Shown here in pieces: positions 26,815 through 34,852 of a DNA stretch of 64,000 nt. Numbering within the stretch: position 1 is the stretch's first letter; every line of letters starts with the position of its first letter. The notes beneath the pieces are model-generated. The model saw only the letters and a list, made by a program, of their open reading frames with translations, was not told the DNA's origin and did not search any database. A program made the position numbers and the translations under genes. Source of the stretch: Clostridium hydrogeniformans DSM 21757 (GTDB taxonomy: Bacteria > Bacillota > Clostridia > Clostridiales > Clostridiaceae); NCBI RefSeq assembly GCF_000686705.1, contig NZ_JMLJ01000006.1:1-64000 (forward strand). Reading direction: 5' to 3'.

Positions 26815-28893
26815 ATGAAAAAGAAAAAAAATAAGTTTTTATCTATAGTCACCTTTTTAACCTTTGTACTTACATTCTTATTCCCTTTACCCAATTCTGT
26901 GTCTGCCTATGTAAAGGAAGACTCTAACACCTTTAAATTTCCTTCTAATATTACCCTCCAAGGAATATTTAAGGATTACTCTCTTCCATTTCATATAGAG
27001 AAAACAAAAACAGTAACCTCTGGAAAGGCTGTTATAAATTTTTCTCAAAGTGACATAAGAGAATATGAAAACTCTACCTTAACCCTTGAATTAAATGATA
27101 CTCCTATAAAAACTGTTAAATTAAAGGACTATGATATAAACAAAGGAACAATAGAATCAGAGTTAGACCCAAGGCTCATAAAACCTGAAGGAAATACATT
27201 TAAGGTTAAAATATTTCATAGAATAACTGATGAAAAATGTACCTATGATGAAATTAACTCTGGTAACTGGTTATCTATTCATAAAGATAGCTACTTAACC
27301 CTTAACTATAAGGAGGATTCCAATAATATTACCCTCCGTAATTTTCCTTACCCTTATGTTGACAAGGCTTTAGAAAATTCAAGTAACTTTGCTGTGGTTA
27401 TTCCAGATAACTCCTCTAAGGATGAACTTACAGCCTCATTTAGAGTTTTATCCACTCTTAGTAGAATGAGTTTATACTCAAATAAAACTCCAAACCTTGT
27501 AAGATATAAGGATATAGATGAATATAAGGATTTAAATCTTATATTAGTAGGCATATATGATAATATAGGGGATAATATTAAAGCTTTAATAGAATCTAAT
27601 GAAGTTTCTTATTTAGATAATAAAGCATTAATTAAAGAAGCTACCTCTCCTTATAATGAAAAAAATAGACTTCTTATTATAACCTCTAAAAATATAGACT
27701 CTTTACTTCAAGGAGTTGCTTCTTTAGATAATGGGAAAATAGTGTCTCAATTTAATGATAAATATCAAGTTATAGAAAACTACACAAAACCTGAAAGAGA
27801 TTATCCCTATACCATAACCTTTGAAAATTCAGGCTATGGTGATCTAGAGCTTAAGGGATCTAAAACCCATAATTTCTCTTACTACATAAGTGTTCCAAAG
27901 GATAAAAAAATACTTAATTCATCTTTAATAACAATAAAATATAAAACTTCCTCCTTAGTGAAAGCTGAAAACTCCTCAATAACCCTTTATATAAACAACG
28001 TTCCTATAAAGGATAAAAAGATCTATGATGAGAAATCTAATGAAGGTGAAATTACAGTAAATATACCTAAGGAATTTGAAAATAATAATAGTCTTGATAT
28101 AAAACTAGCTGTATATATAGATGGTCCTTCACTTAATTGTGATATAAGAGAACTTGAGAATGCTTGGGTCTTTATATCTAAAGACTCTTTTGTAGAATTA
28201 AATCTTGGAGACAATAAGAATGTTTCTCTAAATAACTTCCAAAGTTCATTTATAAAAAATTATGAATTTAATAATGTGGAGATTATAGTTCCAGATGATG
28301 CAACCTCTAAGGAACTTACTTCTGTATCCACCTTAGTATATCTTCTTGGAAAAGAAGCAAAAACTAATGATTCATTAATGGGTAATTTTGCAGGTAATGT
28401 ATCTAATAAAAATGGAAATAAAGTTCTCTTTGGAACTCCTGATAGAAATCCTCTTATAAAAGATATTAATTCAAGTCTTCCTATTCCATATAACGAAAGC
28501 TTTAAGAATCTTTATAGAAAAAATGGCGTTCCTGTTTTAGATACCCCTATGAATGATTATTCAGTGTTAGAATTATTAACTTCTCCTTGGGGAAAGGAAA
28601 ATAACATTCTTGTATTTACCTCCCCTTCTGAAGGATCTTTAGAAAAAATAAGCTCTCTTATACTTAAAGAGAATCTTATAAATGGATTTAAAGAAAATGT
28701 TGCCATAATAGGTAAAAATAAAACCATATTATCCTTAAATCCTTCTGATTACTCTAGTAATAAACCTTCTTCAGTAAAAAAATTATTTAAGATTCTCTCT
28801 AATAACAATAGAGTTTTAATAGTTTCTATGTTTATTTTAGTTTCTATAATTCTTGGAGCAGTATTCTTTATAATGAATAGAAAGAAAAAGTAA
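26815..28893 (+). CDS. BcsB-like exported subunit of the exopolysaccharide synthase
   Basis: A 692-residue protein with signal peptide (about 7-31, ending in SVSAY), two tandem carbohydrate-binding/flavodoxin-like repeats and a C-terminal membrane helix (VLIVSMFILVSIILGAVFFIM). The repeats show the BcsB pattern twice: LTLELNDTPIKTVKL...CTYDEINSGNWLSIHKDSYLTLNY near 85-165, and ITLYINNVPIKDKKI...NCDIRELENAWVFISKDSFVELNL near 385-465. It probably guides the nascent chain outward from the GT2. It lies 14 bp after the GT2 gene with RBS AGGAG. Confidence 0.85.
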   Translation: MKKKKNKFLSIVTFLTFVLTFLFPLPNSVSAYVKEDSNTFKFPSNITLQGIFKDYSLPFHIEKTKTVTSGKAVINFSQSDIREYENSTLTLELNDTPIKTVKLKDYDINKGTIESELDPRLIKPEGNTFKVKIFHRITDEKCTYDEINSGNWLSIHKDSYLTLNYKEDSNNITLRNFPYPYVDKALENSSNFAVVIPDNSSKDELTASFRVLSTLSRMSLYSNKTPNLVRYKDIDEYKDLNLILVGIYDNIGDNIKALIESNEVSYLDNKALIKEATSPYNEKNRLLIITSKNIDSLLQGVASLDNGKIVSQFNDKYQVIENYTKPERDYPYTITFENSGYGDLELKGSKTHNFSYYISVPKDKKILNSSLITIKYKTSSLVKAENSSITLYINNVPIKDKKIYDEKSNEGEITVNIPKEFENNNSLDIKLAVYIDGPSLNCDIRELENAWVFISKDSFVELNLGDNKNVSLNNFQSSFIKNYEFNNVEIIVPDDATSKELTSVSTLVYLLGKEAKTNDSLMGNFAGNVSNKNGNKVLFGTPDRNPLIKDINSSLPIPYNESFKNLYRKNGVPVLDTPMNDYSVLELLTSPWGKENNILVFTSPSEGSLEKISSLILKENLINGFKENVAIIGKNKTILSLNPSDYSSNKPSSVKKLFKILSNNNRVLIVSMFILVSIILGAVFFIMNRKKK

Positions 28894-28942
28894 GTAGAAA
28901 AAATATAATTATTTAACTAAAATCTTATAAATAATAAAAGAA

Positions 28943-29018
28943 AAATGGGGCTGTGGCGCAAGGAATAAAAACTCCAACATATTGGAGTTAGATTTCTTAA
29001 TGCAACAGCCCCATTTTT
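28943..29018 (+). terminator. Nested double hairpin, end of the exopolysaccharide operon
   Basis: Outer arms AAATGGGGCTGT (28943-28954) and ACAGCCCCATTT (29005-29016) are exact complements and are followed by a T-run. Inside is a second perfect hairpin ACTCCAA-CATA-TTGGAGT. It works as a terminator on the plus strand; the nested inner hairpin makes it larger than needed. Confidence 0.7.
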
Positions 29019-29264
29019 TTCATCTAATTTAATAAGAATTACCTCTTACATATAATTAATCCTAAGGGAATTATATATAAGTTATATTTACTAATAACCT
29101 ATGACACCCAAACATCACCATATCGATTTAATTTATATTATTATTTACAAACGATAAATAATTATGTATTATCAATATTAAGAAGTAAATAATTTATTAT
29201 TAATAAGAGAAAAGTAAAAAACAAATTCTATAATAAAAACTTATTCAAAATATTATAAGTTTTT

Positions 29265-29290
29265 ATCTGTATATTCTAGTATATACAGAT
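29265..29290. repeat. 10 bp-arm palindrome upstream of the DUF3955 gene
   Basis: ATCTGTATAT and its exact complement around TCTAGT, ending about 50 bp before the start at 29342. Probably an operator or promoter-associated site. The rest of 29019-29326 is AT-rich without a gene. Confidence 0.4.
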
Positions 29291-29341
29291 GAGAATCATA
29301 ATAAATAAACCTTAAAATAAATTAATTTGGAGGAATTTTTC

Positions 29342-29563
29342 ATGAAAAAATATATTTTTTCTTTAATATCACTTGCTATATCTTTTGGTTGTATAGCTGC
29401 TTTTAACATTATAGGATCTAAAGTTGCTGAAGACGGAACTTTAATAGAACCATTTTTCCTAATACCAACTGCTTGGTTATTTGTGTTAATTGCTTTAGTC
29501 TCAGCCTTTGTAATTAAAGTATCACCATTCTTTTATAAATCTAAAAAACATAAAATAAGCTAA
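29342..29563 (+). CDS. DUF3955 small membrane protein
   Basis: A 73-residue protein with two membrane helices (IFSLISLAISFGCIAAFNII and LIPTAWLFVLIALVSAFVI) joined by the loop GSKVAEDGTLIEPFF. The D-G-x-L-x-E-P-F-F-L-I-P pattern is what I recognise of DUF3955. The start at 29342 follows GGAGG at 8 nt; an upstream in-frame codon at 29327 would put that site inside the gene. Function unknown. Followed by a convergent terminator. Confidence 0.75.
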   Translation: MKKYIFSLISLAISFGCIAAFNIIGSKVAEDGTLIEPFFLIPTAWLFVLIALVSAFVIKVSPFFYKSKKHKIS

Positions 29564-29647
29564 TTCTTATATCCATTAAATTTACTGTAATTTAAATCAT
29601 ATATTTTATCTTTGATATTTTTTATTTATTAAAATATCATAAATCAA

Positions 29648-29709
29648 AAGGGTGTAAAATACTTTTAAACTGTATTAAACATTTTTACAGTTCAAAATTT
29701 TACACCCTT
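29648..29709. terminator. Nested bidirectional terminator between DUF3955 and msrA
   Basis: Outer 13-base arms AAGGGTGTAAAAT / ATTTTACACCCTT enclose a second hairpin AACTGTA / TACAGTT. It serves both convergent genes. Confidence 0.75.
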
Positions 29710-29739
29710 AAAATAAATTAACTATATTAAAAACAAATC

Positions 29740-30393
29740 CTATTTCCCATAGGATTCTACTATAGAAAGTAGCATATCCTTATTCTTTTCTGTAAGTCCT
29801 AAAATGTCTATTTCCTTTTTAAGCCCTTCTAATGTTCCCTTAGCCTTTAAATAAGAGTTTAATTTCATAGCTGCAGTAGAGTTTATAAACTCCCTTGTAC
29901 TTTTATATATGGTTCTTATATCTTTATTAATGTCTTTTGAAAGCTGAAGGTAATATTTTTGATGATAATCTTCTGCTAAATAGAAATTTTTATATGGTTC
30001 TATTCGTACATTGTATTTAACCTTATATTTCTCACCATATTCCTTCATAACTCTTTCTGCTATTTCCTTTTCTTCTTCATTATTATAAAACACAATAGAA
30101 TCATATTGAGTTTTATAAGATCTAGCACAGGTATTAGGGGATAAAAAATACCATTTCATTAAATTCTCAAAGGTTATCTCCTCTTCATTATAAAAAACCT
30201 TAAAGGATTCTGTGTGATCTCCTATATTATGATAAGTTGGATTTTCAGTACTTCCTCCAGCATATCCAACACAGGTTTTATATATTCCTTTAACTAGCCC
30301 TAACTGGGCTTCTGGAGTCCAGAATCATCCAATAGCCAATGTAGCTTCCTTAAGATTTTTAGGACAATTTATATCAACAATAGGCTTATCCAT
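29740..30393 (-). CDS. msrA: Selenocysteine-containing peptide methionine sulfoxide reductase A
   Basis: Reduces methionine-S-sulfoxide in proteins and free methionine. Reading from the ATG at 30393 (AGGAGG 7 bases upstream) gives MDKPIVDINCPKNLKEATLAIG, then TGA at 30325-30327, then FWTPEAQLG and a full MsrA body: YAGGSTENPTYHNIGDHTES, EEEITFENLMKWYFLSPNT, EDYHQKYYL. The TGA falls precisely on the catalytic cysteine of the G-C-F-W motif, so it is read as selenocysteine (Sec23), giving 217 residues. A SECIS-like hairpin lies 15 bases downstream. No frameshift is needed and the rest is intact, which argues against a pseudogene. The codons from 30159 alone would give a 139-residue fragment lacking the active site. 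Confidence 0.9.
30296..30310 (-). promoter_or_regulatory. SECIS-like hairpin in msrA
   Basis: On the minus strand AGCCC-AGTTA-GGGCT forms a 5 bp stem with a 5-base loop. The loop begins 19 nt after the TGA and has G at its second position. Bacterial SECIS elements are known to have a short upper stem, a loop 16-37 nt after UGA and a G in the first two loop positions, so this fits. Confidence 0.75.
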
Positions 30394-30413
30394 AAATATT
30401 CCTCCTTCATAGT

Positions 30414-30830
30414 TAGTTTGTCTAATTTTATATTTTAATATTAGCTTTCTATCTTTCCTTTAGTTACTACCTCTTCATAAAACTATTAATTTTAAGACTT
30501 AAATGTTTATAATATAAGATATAAAATATATGATTAAAGATTATTATATAAAATCCATTTTCTACTTATTCAGTATAGTTTAAAGTAAAAACCTTTAATA
30601 GTTAACTTATTTCTTTTAAGTTACTAATCTTAAGATAAGTCTTTATCATTTAATTCTTAAAATAATATCTATAATAGAATTAAATTTATATTATTTTCTT
30701 TATTAAATAATATATTCTTACTATTAATTTTTATTGTTTATTATTTAGTATTTATTATTATCTATATTATACCATAAACAATTTCTTCTGCTCTCCTAAG
30801 TATAAGTTTTTCATTAAATACTTAACTAAA
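30414..30830. other. AT-rich intergenic stretch
   Basis: No gene or clear element seen; it presumably holds the msrA promoter on the minus strand. Confidence 0.6.
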
Positions 30831-30833
30831 AAA

Positions 30834-30874
30834 GTTATTGGTAAAAAGCATTAAAAACACTTCCCACCAATAAC
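30834..30874 (-). terminator. Probable terminator of the S24/LexA-like gene
   Basis: GTTATTGGT / ACCAATAAC, 9 bp arms with a 23-base spacer, followed on the minus strand by TTTTTTAG. It lies about 150 bp past the stop. Confidence 0.55.
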
Positions 30875-31020
30875 CTTTAAAATATACAAATATTAAATTC
30901 TTTCAATTATACTATATAAAATAATACTACTAAATCCCTCTATTTTTCTTACTTTTAAAAGTAGTTTTTATTCCAAGAATACTTTATTCCTTGATTTACA
31001 TTGTAATCTATAGAATATTC

Positions 31021-32382
31021 TTAGTTATTAAAGGACTTAACCACTCCAACTACTATACCTAGTATACCTGCTTCCTTATCCATAAGATTTATAGGTGCAT
31101 ACTTAGGGTTTTCTGGTACAAGGAAAGGTCTATTTTTCTTCAGTATGAACCTCTTTAGGGTAGCATTTCCATCTATTTGTGCAGCTACTATATCTCCATT
31201 ATTAGCCATGTACTGTTTTCTAATAACCACATAGTCATTATCCTCTATATTAGCACCTGTCATACTGTCCCCTTTAACTTTTAACATAAAGCAATCCTTT
31301 ATTCCCTTTAAGAAATATTTAGGAATATTAAATATACCTTCATTTTCTTCTGTCATAAGTATAGGCTCCCCAGCTGCTATGTCACTATATAAATTAATCT
31401 CTCTTAAATCATCCTTAGGTATTTCCTCTACTTTATCTTCAGATTTTAAAAACATCTCCTTTGTATTTAAATAATCTCTTTCAAATACAAATTCTGATTT
31501 ATGTCTTAAATCTATATACTTAAATTTCTCCATAGTATCTACCTTAATACTCTTACTTTCTGAAATATCTCCTCTTAAATAATGAGTCTTAACATTCTCT
31601 CCAAAGGTTTCTTTAACTTTTACTTTTCTATGTCTTGGCATAAAAATTGTAAAGGTTCCATAGGTTCCTTGTCCCTTTTTTAATGTCTTTAAAAAATCTA
31701 ATTCACTAACACTATAGTCTTCCCCATTATAAATCATAACATGGGTATAAGAATCCTTTAGTTTAATTTCTGCCTCTTTTATATAGTCTTCATAATCATA
31801 ATAAGCATATTCCTTAAGCTTCTCATTATACTTTTCCTTAAGATAAAATATTCCTTCTCTTCCACTAGAATTCTTTCTTAAAGCCTTACCTCGCCTTTGT
31901 ATATCCATGTATTCTTCTTTACATAAGTTACTAGATTTTAAGAACCCGATTTCTTCTATAAAGAATTCTAAGGGTCTATTAAAGATTTTAACCTTTTTAT
32001 ATTTTCCTTTTATCTCTTCTATTAAGGGATATATTATTTTTTTCTTTGAAGCTTCATCAATAGGAGTTTTTCCCTCCATAGAAACTTCTTTTAACATTTC
32101 CTTAAGAGTCTTTATATAAACCGCTTCTTCTCCTAAAGAAAGTAAAGTTACATATCCGCTTTTGCTCTTTATATCATTATAATTAAGTCTTATATTTTCT
32201 TTTTCCTCTTCATTTATAAGACATAATATTTTATCTTCTTTATAGAGACAATAATTATTCTCAAGAAAACTTAGTCTATTTACTGTAATTAAAGTCTTTT
32301 CTATTGGTTCTCCACCTTTAATTAAAGTAGTAGGCTTTGGTTTTCCTTCAATTATCCTCCTTTGCTTTAAAGTAATATCCAT
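31021..32382 (-). CDS. LexA-type S24 autoprotease fused to a decayed UvrD-helicase-like region
   Basis: A 453-residue protein. The C-terminal third is a complete LexA/UmuD-type S24 domain: cleavage dipeptide in SDIAAGEPI (A337-G338), nucleophile S373 in KGDSMTGANIEDNDYVVI and K410 in NATLKRFIL; spacing matches LexA. The N-terminus has no obvious helix-turn-helix. The middle (about 75-240) resembles part of an SF1 helicase: YYDYEDYI recalls the DFDDL motif and YTHVMIYNGEDYSVSELDFL recalls motif II with VDEYQD lost to YNGEDY. No Walker A is visible. The start is the ATG at 32382, 7 nt after GGGAGG. Probably a DNA-damage-responsive regulator; targets unknown. A repeat element lies just upstream. 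Confidence 0.75.
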   Translation of the reverse strand: MDITLKQRRIIEGKPKPTTLIKGGEPIEKTLITVNRLSFLENNYCLYKEDKILCLINEEEKENIRLNYNDIKSKSGYVTLLSLGEEAVYIKTLKEMLKEVSMEGKTPIDEASKKKIIYPLIEEIKGKYKKVKIFNRPLEFFIEEIGFLKSSNLCKEEYMDIQRRGKALRKNSSGREGIFYLKEKYNEKLKEYAYYDYEDYIKEAEIKLKDSYTHVMIYNGEDYSVSELDFLKTLKKGQGTYGTFTIFMPRHRKVKVKETFGENVKTHYLRGDISESKSIKVDTMEKFKYIDLRHKSEFVFERDYLNTKEMFLKSEDKVEEIPKDDLREINLYSDIAAGEPILMTEENEGIFNIPKYFLKGIKDCFMLKVKGDSMTGANIEDNDYVVIRKQYMANNGDIVAAQIDGNATLKRFILKKNRPFLVPENPKYAPINLMDKEAGILGIVVGVVKSFNN

Positions 32383-32403
32383 TCTCTTTCCTCCCAAAAT
32401 TCT

Positions 32404-32528
32404 TTATCTGATGGCTATAAGCTGTAACCCATCCCCTTAAAGATGGGGTATAATAGTTGCTACAACCCTAGATGAGTTTATATAACCTTCAGATGGTGGA
32501 AATAACACCATCTAAAGGAATATTCGTT
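32404..32528. repeat. Dispersed structured repeat, copy A
   Basis: Starts TTATCTGATGGCTATAAGC, has a C-rich/G-rich pair (CATCCCC...GGGG), the phrase CCTAGATGAG and ends in the hairpin at 32486-32518 (CCTTCAGATGGTG / CACCATCTAAAGG, one mismatch). Similar to copies at 37891, 45171, 49583 and 50766, all in the same orientation. Confidence 0.8.
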
Positions 32529-32785
32529 CTATACATTATATAAACTATAGCTCTATTCAAAAATCTCTATCTTTATACTAATAATTATATTATATAATAT
32601 GACAAATACACTGTATATATATTTGTTAATATGTAAAATTTCAAATATGTTTTTATTTTTTTGTATTCTACTATGTTACATTCCTTAAAGTTCTTCATTT
32701 TTCCTTTGGAATATGTTGATATATATATAACGGTTTTTCTTTTCCATTTTTATCCATAATGTTATACTTATGCTACAGTAAAAAG

Positions 32786-32818
32786 TACATCTTGCAGAAT
32801 AGACCTGCCTTAGATGTA
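32786..32818 (+). promoter_or_regulatory. Leader hairpin before the glycosidase-like gene
   Basis: TACATCT / AGATGTA with inner GCAG / CTGC pairing, 50 bp before the GTG start at 32868. Probably an operator or leader structure; no known riboswitch recognised. Confidence 0.35.
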
Positions 32819-32867
32819 TCTCTAACTAATTATTTTATTTCATATTTCTAAACATGAGGTGATTTAA

Positions 32868-34304
32868 GTGTATTATAACATTTCTAATTTAACTTTAACC
32901 ATAGATGAGGAAACTTTTGAATTATCTATACCTTCTCATGTTAATACAATAAATATATATGAAGGTCTCTATCTTAAGATAAACTCTACTAATAATATAA
33001 TTAATATATCTTTATTAAATACTGGAATGAGTAGAATTAACATAAATAGTCTTTCCCTTACAACCTTTGTTCTAGATAAGGATGATTATGATTGGTATTT
33101 AAACTTTCATGAGGATATTTCAAAGGATATAGAAATTCATCCTGTAAGTAATAAAAATATTTCTTCTTATTTATTTTCTATGCTGTTTAGCGAGGATTAT
33201 TTAAATTTAATATTAGGCTTTTTAGGAAGTAAAAGTAGCTTTAATCACATAGACATTTCCTCACAAAAGGACTCATTAATAATAAGAGCTACTTATGATT
33301 TTGTAAACCATACAATTTATGAAGGAGAGGAATTTATCCTAGATCCTATTTTCTTCTCCCATGATATAAATTATATAAATCTTCTAACCTCTTATTGCTC
33401 TGCTATAAAAAATACAGAGAATCCTTCTACTGAAAAGCTTGAGATTTATGAAAAGAGAAAAGAAGATAACATTCTTTTTACCAACAAATTAAGCAGTTAT
33501 ATTTTAAGAAATAATTTTGATCCAATAAAAATAAAAATAAATGGGGAAACTCTCTATCCAATTGATATTACATCCTCTATGGGACGTTATCATATTATTA
33601 ATAAAATAAAAGAAAGACTTTTGTCTTCCCCCTATATAGAGCTTAATAATATTATGGAATATATAAATGTTGTTAGGAAATATAAAAACTTTAATGTTTA
33701 TAATAGCATAAATTCTCTTTCAGAAGATATAAGTAAGACCTTTCCTCATGCTGTTCTAGTTTCAAAGGATATTCCTCTAGGTCTTATGCTTTCTCATAAA
33801 TTTGCTTATATAAACAGAATAAAGCCATATACTTCAAAACTATTTTCAAAACCTATTTATAGCTTTGATATGAACTTCTTAATAAAAACACTACTTCTTA
33901 GCAGTATATATGTTTATGATAATAAATACTCTATAAAAAATTCAAAGGTAAAAGAGCTTCTAGAAATATTAACAAGTTCCATAAAACCTGAGTATATATC
34001 CCTTGAGGCTTCCCTTGAGTTTGCTTCAAGTTTAAATAATTGCGAAAAAATTATTCCTTATATGTACAAGGAAAATATTTTCTCCTTCTTAGTTAAGGAT
34101 GAAAAAGGTTATTATATTGCTGTTTTTAATCTGTCTAAAAGAAAAACATCCTTCCACTGGGATCTTTCTGAAAACATAAAAGAATACCTAAGTGGAAGTT
34201 TAAAAGAGATGTTTACTGGAGAAACCTTTGAGATTAGGGACAACAAATTAAAACTTAAGGGTCTCAATTCCATGGATTGTTACCTATTAAAACTAAGCTG
34301 TTAA
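32868..34304 (+). CDS. Glycoside-hydrolase-like protein of unknown function, catalytic core not evident
   Basis: 478 residues, no signal peptide. The N-terminal half reads as a beta-sandwich with YEGEEFILDPIFFSHD, recalling the GH36 alpha-galactosidase N-terminal domain. The C-terminus YYIAVFNLSKRKTSFHWDLSENIKEY...LKEMFTGETFEIRDNKLKLKGLNSMDCYLLKL resembles the all-beta tail domain of GH27/GH36 enzymes. The middle, where a barrel with its K-x-D nucleophile should be, is too short and shows no such motif. So it is either a diverged or a non-catalytic relative. The GTG start follows GAGGTGA. Single-gene transcript. Identity is tentative. Confidence 0.5.
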   Translation: MYYNISNLTLTIDEETFELSIPSHVNTINIYEGLYLKINSTNNIINISLLNTGMSRININSLSLTTFVLDKDDYDWYLNFHEDISKDIEIHPVSNKNISSYLFSMLFSEDYLNLILGFLGSKSSFNHIDISSQKDSLIIRATYDFVNHTIYEGEEFILDPIFFSHDINYINLLTSYCSAIKNTENPSTEKLEIYEKRKEDNILFTNKLSSYILRNNFDPIKIKINGETLYPIDITSSMGRYHIINKIKERLLSSPYIELNNIMEYINVVRKYKNFNVYNSINSLSEDISKTFPHAVLVSKDIPLGLMLSHKFAYINRIKPYTSKLFSKPIYSFDMNFLIKTLLLSSIYVYDNKYSIKNSKVKELLEILTSSIKPEYISLEASLEFASSLNNCEKIIPYMYKENIFSFLVKDEKGYYIAVFNLSKRKTSFHWDLSENIKEYLSGSLKEMFTGETFEIRDNKLKLKGLNSMDCYLLKLSC

Positions 34305-34333
34305 CTTAATAATATATATTTGTATTACCCCTG

Positions 34334-34447
34334 AAAAAAAGAATAAGTATAGCATACTGTTTATTTAAAAATCTCACTTAAAGATTCCCTCATAAAGAGA
34401 TTTTAATATGATTTTTACCCTAGTATTGCTACACTTATTCTTTTTAT
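34334..34447. terminator. Large nested inverted repeat after the glycosidase-like gene
   Basis: Outer arms AAAAGAATAAGTATAGCATA and its near-complement ending in CACTTATTCTTTT differ at two positions. An inner perfect pair AAAATCTC / GAGATTTT lies between. A T-run follows on the plus strand. It may act as terminator, but at 114 bp it resembles a small non-coding repeat unit. Confidence 0.55.
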
Positions 34448-34528
34448 ATTCCCTTAAGATTCTATAATAAAATACACTAAAATTTCTCCTTAATGTATTT
34501 TATATTATTATAAAACTATAATGATATC

Positions 34529-34726
34529 CTAATTATTACTTTCATCATTTAATTCTTTTAACAGTTCATCTAAATCAAAACCATGGACAAGAGCTGCATG
34601 TTCAAGGCTTTCTGTTTCAGCTGTAGGACACTGAAGACAGTGCATACCCCTCTCTAAAAAAAGCTCCTCAGCTTTAGTATTCATTTTCACCACATCTTTT
34701 ATTATAGTATCCCTTGTAATATTCAT
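34529..34726 (-). CDS. DUF1858 small protein
   Basis: A 65-residue single-domain protein: DTIIKDVVKMNTKAEELFLERGMHCLQCPTAETESLEHAALVHGFDLDELLKELN. The G-M-x-C-x-x-C-P-x-x-x-x-E-x-L-E-x-A pattern is DUF1858, found alone or as the N-terminal part of ScdA/YtfE-type di-iron and hybrid-cluster proteins. The cysteine pair suggests metal or redox binding. No partner gene is adjacent. Confidence 0.88.
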   Translation of the reverse strand: MNITRDTIIKDVVKMNTKAEELFLERGMHCLQCPTAETESLEHAALVHGFDLDELLKELNDESNN

Positions 34727-34852
34727 AATAAGCTCCCCAAAATTTTATATATTTTCCCCACAATTCACTTACTTTAAACTTTCATAAGCCTAAAAATTTA
34801 TCTAAATTAAAGTTAACTTATATTATATTTTATAATCTTAGTCTTATACTTA

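Noticed and set aside
29740-30159. A truncated or pseudogene MsrA starting at 30159
   Set aside because: The TGA lies exactly at the catalytic residue, the upstream part has a strong RBS and ATG, and a SECIS-like hairpin is in place. Recoding explains all of this better than decay.
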